A program made the translations under genes and the position numbers. From an uncultured Chloroflexaceae bacterium (GTDB taxonomy: Bacteria > Chloroflexota > Chloroflexia > Chloroflexales > Chloroflexaceae), in the NCBI GenBank assembly GCA_937141995.1, contig CAKZQX010000039.1, positions 1 through 9,314 on the forward strand: a stretch of DNA of 9,314 nucleotides, read 5' to 3'. A model generated the notes under the pieces. That model did not search any database and had not been told where the DNA came from. It saw nothing but the letters and a program-made list of their open reading frames with translations. Position 1 is the first letter of the stretch. Each line of letters starts with the position of its first letter. Positions 1 to 7,000 of this stretch are shown here, piece by piece.

Positions 1-104
1 AAAAAAGATCAAACAGTACCATGCTGCCGCAGGCGAATCGGGCTTCCATCGCATGAAACGTCCAGTTTGTATGTCAACCGCGTAAGTCTGTAATCCATAC
101 AAGT
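1..104. other. Non-coding sequence downstream of the methyltransferase gene
   Basis: The sequence after the methyltransferase stop has no open frame worth calling. On the minus strand it contains an isolated TTGACA (72-77) without a matching -10 box and ends in six T (1-6) with no good hairpin before them. I see no supported promoter or terminator here. Confidence 0.5.
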
Positions 105-1376
105 TTAGATCAGCGGGAGCACGCGGGCAATCACAAACTTGAGATAGCGCCCTTCGGGGAAGCCTGCCGGTACGGGATGGTCGGCGGGTTGCCCGGCCTC
201 GTGCAGGATCTGCAGCCGCCGGCGGGACTGCTGGGCGGCCTCGGCCAGCGCTTCACGAAACATCTCCGGCGAGACCTGGCTGGTACAACTGGATGAAACC
301 AGCAACCCACCCGGTGCGATGCAGCGCAACGCCAGGGCATTCAGGCGGGTGTAGGCACGCCCGGCGGCGTAGCGACTGCTCTTCGCCCGGGCAAAACTGG
401 GCGGGTCAAGGATCACCATTTCGAAGCGCTGTCCCTGCTGCCGGAAGCGGTCCAGCAGTTTGAAGCAGTCATCGACCAGGAAGGGGTAGTCCTCCGGGTT
501 GAACCCGTTGAGTTGCATGTTATTGGCGGCGTCAACGGCGGCAGCATGGGCGCTGTCACAACTGACCACTTCGGTTGCGCCGCCCCGTAGCGCGTAGAGC
601 GAGAAGCCGCCAGTGTAGGCAAAGCAGTTGAGCACACGCCGCCCTGTGGCCCACTGCTCAACGGTGTGCCGGTTCGCGCGCTGGTCGAGGAAGAGCCCGG
701 TCTTCTGTCCAACGTAGAGGTTGGCCCGAAAGAAGAGGCCATGCTCCTGGATTACCAGATCTTCGGGCGGAAGTTCCCCCCAGCGTTGTTGCAACTGCGC
801 CGCAGGCGGTTGGGAGCGCGGCCCGGCGGCCGTCTCTTCTTCAGGAGCGGTTGGGCGTCCTTCGCCATCCGGTTCGGGGGTTTTCTGGACAATCCCGCGC
901 AGGGTGGGATCACAGCGGCGCAGGGCAGGCACAACCAGCGGTACCAGCGTTGCCACACTCGCGGCATAGGTCTGGATGATGGCATAGTCGCCATAGCGGT
1001 CTACAACCAGACCGGGCAGGCCGTCCCCCTCGCCATAGAGCCAGCGGTAGGCGTTCGTTTCATCTTCGCGGATGGTTGCGCGCAGATCCCACGCCTCCGT
1101 GACCCGCGCGCTGATCCAGTCGGCATCGGGGACCGTATTGCGGGAAAAAACACGGAGCGCAATCGGGCTGTGGGCATCCCACAGTCCAACTGCGCTCAGA
1201 TTGCCACACCGTAGCCGCACCCAGGTGCCGGAGCGCAACCGCTCCCCACCGTTGACCTGGTTGCGGTAAACCCAGGGATGCCCCTGCGCCAGCCGCCCCT
1301 TGAGGCTGGTCGGAACGGACACCTCCGGGAGTGCTTGATCAGCCGATGGTCGCGCCACTGTGTACCGTTTTGTCAT
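105..1376 (-). CDS. rlmI: RlmI-type class I SAM-dependent 23S rRNA (cytosine-C5) methyltransferase
   Basis: Likely a cytosolic SAM-dependent methyltransferase of the RlmI/COG1092 family; E. coli RlmI makes m5C1962 in 23S rRNA. Reading from the ATG at 1376 gives 423 residues. The N-terminal part (about 20-80) has the family's GHPWVYRNQV opening and would be the PUA-like RNA-binding domain. GEGDGLPGLVVDRYG follows at 115-129 and GQKTGLFLDQRANR at 223-236. The Rossmann domain shows VLNCFAYTGG (SAM motif I, 248-257), an acidic D274, VILDPPSFA (motif IV, 321-329) and SSSC (361-364), whose Cys is a candidate catalytic or structural residue. A Pro/Glu-rich insert at about 166-199 separates the halves. 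The start is uncertain: ATG at 1418 adds 14 residues, and GTG at 1322 would avoid overlap, but its GGAG touches the start codon. No good Shine-Dalgarno precedes 1376 or 1418. The gene overlaps the upstream glgC paralog by 38 bp, so translational coupling is likely. Family assignment is strong; the exact target base is inferred. Confidence 0.9.
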   Translation of the reverse strand: MTKRYTVARPSADQALPEVSVPTSLKGRLAQGHPWVYRNQVNGGERLRSGTWVRLRCGNLSAVGLWDAHSPIALRVFSRNTVPDADWISARVTEAWDLRATIREDETNAYRWLYGEGDGLPGLVVDRYGDYAIIQTYAASVATLVPLVVPALRRCDPTLRGIVQKTPEPDGEGRPTAPEEETAAGPRSQPPAAQLQQRWGELPPEDLVIQEHGLFFRANLYVGQKTGLFLDQRANRHTVEQWATGRRVLNCFAYTGGFSLYALRGGATEVVSCDSAHAAAVDAANNMQLNGFNPEDYPFLVDDCFKLLDRFRQQGQRFEMVILDPPSFARAKSSRYAAGRAYTRLNALALRCIAPGGLLVSSSCTSQVSPEMFREALAEAAQQSRRRLQILHEAGQPADHPVPAGFPEGRYLKFVIARVLPLI

Positions 1377-2583
1377 GCCCAAAGGCCGATTCACGCGTGC
1401 GGGGGCGAATAGCGACATTGCGCCCGATGCGCGTGCCCGCCGGAATCTGCGCGCGTGCGCCGACCAGCGTCAGGCCCGTGTTGAGGATGTAGGGTGCCTG
1501 ATCATTGGGCGTATTATCTTCGCCGTCGCCGATCAGCGCGCCATCACCGATACGCGCATACTCATCCACAATGGTGCGTTCGATCACCGCGCCGGGGCCA
1601 ATCCAGGCGTCACCCATGATAATCGAGTCACGCACCACCGCATCGGAGGAGATAAACACCCCCGGCGACAGCAGTGAGCGTGTCACCTGCCCGTGTATCT
1701 GGCAGCCGTCGCTAATCATACTGTTTTCCACCCGGGCAGCGCTGCTGATATCAACACCGGGACGCTGCGCGCTGGTGGTATGGATCACCCAGTCGGGGTC
1801 ATACAGATCGAGCGCAGGTGTCTCGGCAATCAGCGACATATTCGACTCATAGTAAGCCTGAACGGTACCCACATCGGCCCAGTAGCCGTTGAAGGTATAG
1901 GCATGCGCATCAAGCTGGGTAATCAGGCGCGGCAGCAGTTCCCGCCCAAAGTCCGCCTCGGAGCCACCCGCCAGGATCTCCATCAGCACCTGCTTGCGGA
2001 AGACATAAATGCCCATCGAGGCCATACTAATACTGGTACGGCGCGGCTTCTCGATAAAGCGCTCCAGCCGGCCATTGGCATCCACCGCGACAATGCCGTA
2101 GCGGTGCGCCTCGTGTGGGCTGACGCTATGCACGGCCAGGGTCAGGTCAGACTGCCGATCCTCATGGAAATTGAGCAACGGCCGGTAGTCCATGCGGTAG
2201 ATATGATCGCCCGCGAGGAGCAGCACCGCGTCGATCGGCATATCGGCGATCATATCAAGATTGTAGCGCACGGCATCGGCGGTCCCGCGCTGCCAGCCGC
2301 CGCCTTCGGGCGTGGGTGAGGGATGCAGAATGCGCAACCCGCCCTGTGCCCGGTCAAGATCCCATGGCCGGCCAACCCCCAGGTGGGCATGCAGCGATTG
2401 TGGGCGATACTGTGTCAGCACACCAACGTTATAAATCCCCGAGTTGACGCAGTTGGAGAGGGTAAAGTCAATAATCCGGTACTTACCGGCAAACGGTACT
2501 GCGGCCTCGGTGCGCTCGGCGGTCAATACATTGAGCGCAGGTGACTCACCACCTGCCAGGATCAGTGCCAGTGTTCGTAGCAT
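1339..2583 (-). CDS. Degenerate GlgC paralog, probable regulatory subunit of ADP-glucose pyrophosphorylase
   Basis: 414 residues with a nucleotidyltransferase domain (about 1-255) followed by a left-handed beta-helix hexapeptide region (about 270-395), the normal GlgC layout and size. It shares [41 protein letters not shown] (125-133), FIEKP (177-181 region) and YWADVGT with the neighbouring glgC. However, the ATP-site loop that is GGEGTRL in the neighbour reads GGESPAL here (11-17), so the GxGxR glycine and arginine are lost. The RAKPSVPF segment reads RTEAAVPF (24-31), losing the lysine, and WYRGT reads WQRGT, with Gln98 where the E. coli enzyme has ATP-contacting Tyr114. The catalytic Asp of GDHIY and the Lys of EKP, which binds glucose-1-phosphate in known enzymes, remain. 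I infer weak or no independent catalysis and a regulatory role like GlgD or the plant large subunit. ATG start at 2583 is preceded by AGG seven bases upstream. It could alternatively be an NDP-sugar pyrophosphorylase with changed specificity. Confidence 0.88.
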   Translation of the reverse strand: MLRTLALILAGGESPALNVLTAERTEAAVPFAGKYRIIDFTLSNCVNSGIYNVGVLTQYRPQSLHAHLGVGRPWDLDRAQGGLRILHPSPTPEGGGWQRGTADAVRYNLDMIADMPIDAVLLLAGDHIYRMDYRPLLNFHEDRQSDLTLAVHSVSPHEAHRYGIVAVDANGRLERFIEKPRRTSISMASMGIYVFRKQVLMEILAGGSEADFGRELLPRLITQLDAHAYTFNGYWADVGTVQAYYESNMSLIAETPALDLYDPDWVIHTTSAQRPGVDISSAARVENSMISDGCQIHGQVTRSLLSPGVFISSDAVVRDSIIMGDAWIGPGAVIERTIVDEYARIGDGALIGDGEDNTPNDQAPYILNTGLTLVGARAQIPAGTRIGRNVAIRPRTRESAFGHDKTVHSGATIG

Positions 2584-2590
2584 AAGAAAA

Positions 2591-2593
2591 CCT
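2591..2593 (-). promoter_or_regulatory. Weak Shine-Dalgarno of the glgC paralog
   Basis: On the minus strand AGG (within UAGGU) lies seven bases before the ATG at 2583. It is the only purine-rich match before this start and falls just after the foot of the intergenic stem-loop, so folding of that stem could affect its exposure. It supports the 2583 start. Confidence 0.4.
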
Positions 2594-2602
2594 ATGTAAC
2601 AG

Positions 2603-2688
2603 TTAGGGGTTAAGGATTAACGGTTACTGTAAGCTATAACCCCTAACCCCTAACCCCTAACCCGTAACCGTTAACCCCTAACCCTTAA
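2603..2688 (-). repeat. Telomere-like TTAGGGG repeats forming a stem-loop with a G-quadruplex loop
   Basis: On the plus strand TAACCCC occurs three times in perfect tandem at 2637-2657, followed by TAACCC (2658-2663), a divergent spacer, and a further TAACCCCTAACCC (2672-2684). The stretch 2603-2627 is an inverted copy of 2664-2688. In minus-strand RNA, 2664-2684 pairs with 2607-2627 as 21 continuous pairs (19 Watson-Crick, two G-U), then one A-C mismatch, then three more pairs that include part of the glgC stop codon. The 36-base loop (2628-2663) holds four runs of three or four G separated each time by UUA, a canonical intramolecular quadruplex motif. Because the mismatches are G-U in this strand's RNA, the fold is better as glgC mRNA than as the complementary RNA. 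It resembles the heptameric repeats of filamentous cyanobacteria in unit length and base content. Function is unknown: candidates are mRNA stabilisation, attenuation between the two glgC genes, or a dispersed intergenic repeat. Confidence 0.85.
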
Positions 2689-3938
2689 ATCGTCTCCCCA
2701 CTGGGCACATCACCCGGTGGGAAATCCTCCGTATCGCAGTCAGCGTTGATCAACACATTGCGCCCAATGCGGATGCCGGGTGGAATATGCGCGCTCTTGC
2801 CCCCCACCGTAATCCCGGCAGCCAGCTTATCGGGCTGCGTTTTGTTCGGTGTGTCGAAGTCGTCGCCGCATCCCAGGATCGTCCCCGCGCCAACCACCAC
2901 CTGTTTATCGACGACAACGTGGTCAAGCACCGCGCCCGGGCCGATCCAGGTATCGTTCATCACGACGCTATCACGCACAAGCGCTCCCGGCGAGACATAT
3001 ACCCCCGGCGAGAGCACCGAGTTCTCGACCGTGCCCCGGATCACACAACCGTTGCATGTCATGGCGCGGTCAATTTTGGCCTGGGGACCGACCTTGACCG
3101 GTGGACGCTCCTCACTGCGGGTAAAGATGATCCAGTTGGGATCGAAGAGATCAAAGCCACTGCCCGGGTTGAGCAGTTCCAGGCTGGTCTCCCAGTAGGC
3201 CTGCACTGTTCCGACATCGACCCAGTAGCCATCAAAGCGATAGGCATAGACCCGGTCACGCGGGATCATTGCGGGAATAACATGCTTGCCGAAGTCGATG
3301 CGGGGTTCTTCCTCGCTGCCCTCTTCCAGGCGCTGGATCAGCATCTCGGCATTAAAGACATACACGCCCATGTTGGCAAGCGTACCTTTGTCGCGGGCCT
3401 TGGGCTTTTCGCTAAACTCAACAATCCGGCTCGACTCATCCGTCGTCATAATCCCGAAGCGGTCGGTCTGCTCAACCGGCACATCGCGGACGGCTACCGT
3501 TACATCGGCACGGTACTGCTGGTGCGCCTCAATCATGCGGGTGTAGTCCATCTTATAGATATGGTCGCCTGAGAGCACCACAACAATATCGGCGCGATGT
3601 TCGCGGATGTAGTTCAGGTTCTGGTAGATTGCATCGGAGGTACCGCGATACCAGTCTCCGATATCGCGCCCGATGTATGGTTGGAGTAGGCGCACGCCAC
3701 CACGCGCCCGATCCAGATCCCATGGTTTTCCAATACCGATATGTTCATTGAGCGAGTGGGGCCGGTACTGGGTGAGCACAGCAACATCAAAAATACCGGA
3801 ATTGACGCAATTCGAGAGTGTGTAATCGATAATGCGGTACTTGCCCGCAAAGGGCACAGAGGGTTTAGCGCGCTTCTCGGACAGGACACTGAGACGCGTA
3901 CCTTCACCTCCAGCCATAATCATCGCGATAACTCGCAT
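2685..3938 (-). CDS. glgC: Glucose-1-phosphate adenylyltransferase (ADP-glucose pyrophosphorylase), catalytic subunit
   Basis: Catalyses ATP + glucose-1-phosphate to ADP-glucose + pyrophosphate, the committed step of bacterial glycogen synthesis, in the cytosol as a tetramer. The 417 residues match normal GlgC length. All hallmark motifs are intact: AGGEGTRL (9-16, triphosphate loop), KRAKPSVPF (22-30), GKYRIID (32-38), DWYRGTSDA with Tyr97 in the ATP-contacting position, GDHIYKMDY (124-132, metal and catalytic Asp125), EFSEKPK (174-180, Lys178 for glucose-1-phosphate) and YWVDVGT (238-244). A left-handed beta-helix of hexapeptide repeats occupies about 275-400. The ATG at 3938 is followed at once by the conserved beta-strand, and GGTGG lies a few bases upstream, so the start is secure. 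It precedes the degenerate paralog by 101 bases filled with a G-quadruplex stem-loop; both genes are probably on one transcript. Allosteric effector preference cannot be told from sequence. Confidence 0.96.
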   Translation of the reverse strand: MRVIAMIMAGGEGTRLSVLSEKRAKPSVPFAGKYRIIDYTLSNCVNSGIFDVAVLTQYRPHSLNEHIGIGKPWDLDRARGGVRLLQPYIGRDIGDWYRGTSDAIYQNLNYIREHRADIVVVLSGDHIYKMDYTRMIEAHQQYRADVTVAVRDVPVEQTDRFGIMTTDESSRIVEFSEKPKARDKGTLANMGVYVFNAEMLIQRLEEGSEEEPRIDFGKHVIPAMIPRDRVYAYRFDGYWVDVGTVQAYWETSLELLNPGSGFDLFDPNWIIFTRSEERPPVKVGPQAKIDRAMTCNGCVIRGTVENSVLSPGVYVSPGALVRDSVVMNDTWIGPGAVLDHVVVDKQVVVGAGTILGCGDDFDTPNKTQPDKLAAGITVGGKSAHIPPGIRIGRNVLINADCDTEDFPPGDVPSGETI

Positions 3939-3942
3939 AACA

Positions 3943-3947
3943 CCACC
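3943..3947 (-). promoter_or_regulatory. Shine-Dalgarno of glgC
   Basis: On the minus strand GGTGG lies four bases before the ATG at 3938, a G-rich partial match to the anti-Shine-Dalgarno that supports this start. Confidence 0.4.
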
Positions 3948-3991
3948 GCTGGCTTCACAACTTTATTTCAACTTTCGCAGGCTGCCCTTTG

Positions 3992-4020
3992 ATTGTAACC
4001 GCAAATGGGTTTATGTGCAA
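3992..4020 (-). promoter_or_regulatory. Candidate sigma70-like promoter for the glgC cluster
   Basis: On the minus strand TACAAT (3992-3997, five of six matches to the -10 consensus) is preceded by exactly 17 bases and TTGCAC (4015-4020, three of six to the -35 consensus). The -35 box lies in the last codons and stop region of the upstream signalling gene. Transcription would begin near 3985 and give a leader of roughly 45-50 bases before the glgC ATG. No terminator-like hairpin was seen in the 72-base gap, so read-through from the upstream gene is also possible. Confidence 0.35.
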
Positions 4021-7000
4021 AGTGGGAACGTATCGGGTGCTTTAACCAGCGGCAGGGTAGCGCAGATGACCCGGTTACGTCCGCTGGTTTTGGCCCGGTA
4101 GAGCGCTTTATCCGCGGCACCGATCAGGGTTGTGGTTGTGTTGCCATGGGTCGGAAACCCGGCAATCCCCAGCGAAATTGTCACGGTGTCGAGTTGTTGC
4201 TGCTCGTGGGTAATGCGCAGTTGCTCAACCCCGACGCGGAGGTGCTCGGCGCGGATCTGCGTATCCTCCAGGGTCGCCTCGGGCAGGATGAGCATAAACT
4301 CCTCGCCTCCATAGCGGCAGGCAATATCTTCACTGCGAATATGTTGTTGCAAGAATGCCCCCAGCGCCTGCAGCAGTGCATCACCGCCCTTGTGTCCAAA
4401 ACGGTCGTTAAACTGCTTAAAGTAATCGACATCCAGCATGATGATGCCAACCGGGCGTTGATGCCGTGCTGCATGCTGTAACTCGCGTTGCAAGGTTTCA
4501 TCCAGATAGCGCCGGTTGAAGAGCCCGGTCAGCGCATCACGGATGGCCTGGTTTTGCAGATGTTCGCGCAACTGCAGATTGGCAATCGCCAGCGCCAGAT
4601 AGTCGGCCACGGTTACTGTCAGCCGCTCGGCCCGCCGACGCGCTGTGAGTGAAGGTAGCTCCGTCTCGCTGAGGCGCAGCACGCCGAGCGGCTCACCATG
4701 GGCCACCAGGGGCACACAGAGCGACGGGATAGCGCTATCGGCCATGCGGCAGCAGATGTCGGTAGCGCCAGGGTCGCTGGTATGCAGCGGTCCCTGCATC
4801 AGTGTCCGGCAGATCGCGCCGGTAAAGCCCGGCGGCCAGCGTTGGGGTGGCCCCCATGCGGCTGCCAGTTCAAGATAGGTACGCGTGGCGTCAACAATAT
4901 ACAAAGCCCCGGCTCGGTTGGGAAACAGCCGGCTGATCACCGGGATGATTGCCTGGTATGCATCAGTGATGGTCTGGCAGGTCTGCAACACATCGCTGAG
5001 TTCATTCAGCAGCGTCATATCGCGGTTGCGCTGCTTGAGCTTTCCGACCCAGACCTGCGATTGGGCATGGGCCAGTTGCAGTGCCTGCTCCGCCTGTTTG
5101 CGCTCGGTAATATCGGCGATAATCCCGATCACGCTTTCCAGGTTGCCCTGTGCATTCACCAGGATGCGGGTGGAGAGATCGCCCCAGAAGAGGTTGCCAT
5201 CCTTGTGCCGGAAACGCTGCTCCAGGCGAAATCCCTCTACCTCGCCCCGCAGCAGCGCCTGCATGGCCGCCTGGTTGGTTGCACTATCCTCGGAACTGAC
5301 CAGATCGAGCCAGCGTTTCTGGTAGACCTCGTAGCGGGTCATGCCCAGCATTTCGAGCCAGCGACCATTCACCTCGATGAAGTGGCCCTCCCGATCAAGC
5401 AAGACGATGCCGACGGCGGCATTATCGAGGATGGCCTGGAGGCGATCCTGGCTCTCCCGAATAGCGGCCTGGGTACGTTTGAACTTTGTGATGTCGCGGG
5501 TGATCCCGCCGAGGAGCAGCCCGGTGTTGGTCTGAATCGGAAAGATGCGGGTAGAAACTGTCCGGCGAGTGCCGTCAGGTAACTGTGTTTCGCTTTCAAT
5601 GGGCTGCTGGTGGATGGGATTGCCCTGGCCGGCGTTGTAGAGCATGGTCAGCACCGCAGCTTTGATCCGCTCATGCATGGCCGGGGTGCGATACTCTTCC
5701 GGAGTCAACCGGAACAGCACATCCCACTTGGGTTGCCCCAGGGTTTCGGTGCGGCTCAACCCGAAAATTTGCTCGGCCCCCTCGTTCCAGGCAGTAACGC
5801 TTCCCTGCGCACCTACCAGCAGCAGCGCATCCTGCGACTGTTCAAAAAACCCGCGGAAGGTCTCCTCACTGGTCTGCAGCGCATCTTCCATCCGTTTGCG
5901 TTCGGTGACATCGGTGATTACGCCGATGTAGTGCGTGAGCCGGCCCGTCGGCTCGTACAACGGTGTGATGGCAAGTTCATTCCAGAAGGGCGTGCCGTCC
6001 TTGCGGTAGTTCAGCAGGACTATCTGGCAGCCCTGCCCGGCCGCCACCGCGTCCCGAATCGCTGCGACATCGGCCGGGTCGGTGTCCGGTCCCTGGAGAA
6101 AGCGGCAGTTGTAGCCCAGGGTCTCGGCGGGCGTATAGCCGGTCATCCGTTCAAATGCGGCGTTACAGTAGATAATCGGCATATCCGGCTGGTTAACATC
6201 GGTGATCAGGATGCCGCTTGTCACCGTTGCCAATGCCCGCTCCCAGACGCGTAGCACGGCTTCGGCCTGGCTGGAGCGGGTCAACACATGCGAAACATCG
6301 AGTCGTTCGGTATCGGCCAGCGCCCAGAGGGGATCGCGCTCCTGGCGTAGTTCCGCGCACATACGTCGGCAGGTGTCCAGGCGTTGCTCAAGTTCCTTCA
6401 CCCGCTGCTGCAAGAGGGCAATAATGGTCTGGCATGGCGTGGTGCCATCGGGTTGGTACTGCAACACCGGGGTTCCCTGACCGCCTGTTCCGTCTGTTCC
6501 GTCTGTTCCGTCTGTTCCGTCTGTTCTGCTGCGATCAGGGGTGGGTGGGTTCACCGGGAAGGTGGTTGTCAACAGCGTCTCCGCAGTTGTGGGATCAACC
6601 GGCCGCGAGAAGAAGTAGCCCTGTCCGTATTCGCAATGTAACTCCTGCAGGTAATGCAATTGCGCCGCAGTTTCGATGCCTTCTGCAATCGTCTCCTTCC
6701 GGAGCGTGTGGCTCAACATCACAATACTCTGCGTAATGGCGGCACTCTCGTCATTAACTTTCAGGGTGCTGACGAACGAGCGGTCAATCTTGAGGATCTG
6801 GATCGGGAAGCGGTGTAGATAGCGCAGCGAGGAGTAGCCGGTTCCGAAATCATCAATGCACAACTGGACGCCCAGGTCACGCAGCCGCACCAGCTTCATA
6901 ATGGTCGTTTCGACATGATCCATCATCACATTTTCGGTAATCTCGATCTTCAGGCCGGCGGGAGCAAGGCCGGTTTCCTGCAAGATGCGGTGGATCTGTT

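Noticed and set aside
1..40. Rho-independent terminator ending in the T-run at 1-6 (minus strand)
   Set aside because: The nearest inverted repeat (around the CTGC/GCAG at 24-33) has a one-base loop and is too far from the T-run to form a terminator hairpin.
49..77. Minus-strand promoter with TTGACA at 72-77
   Set aside because: The hexamer at the proper 17-base spacing (49-54) does not resemble a -10 box.
1693..2319. Plus-strand open frame of 208 codons opposite the glgC paralog
   Set aside because: Composition is that of an antisense shadow and no domain or ribosome binding site is visible.
2584..2684. Intergenic heptamers as a CRISPR array or a chromosome end
   Set aside because: There are no regular spacers, and coding sequence continues on both sides, so it is neither an array nor a telomere.
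2787..3572. Long plus-strand open frame (261 codons) opposite glgC
   Set aside because: It lies entirely antisense to a well-conserved glgC, shows no recognisable motif, and similar long antisense frames occur opposite all four genes, as expected from G+C-rich codon usage.
4698..5582. Plus-strand open frame of 294 codons opposite the signalling protein
   Set aside because: It is antisense to the GAF and PAS coding sequence; its apparent regularity mirrors the PAS repeats on the other strand and no domain is recognisable.
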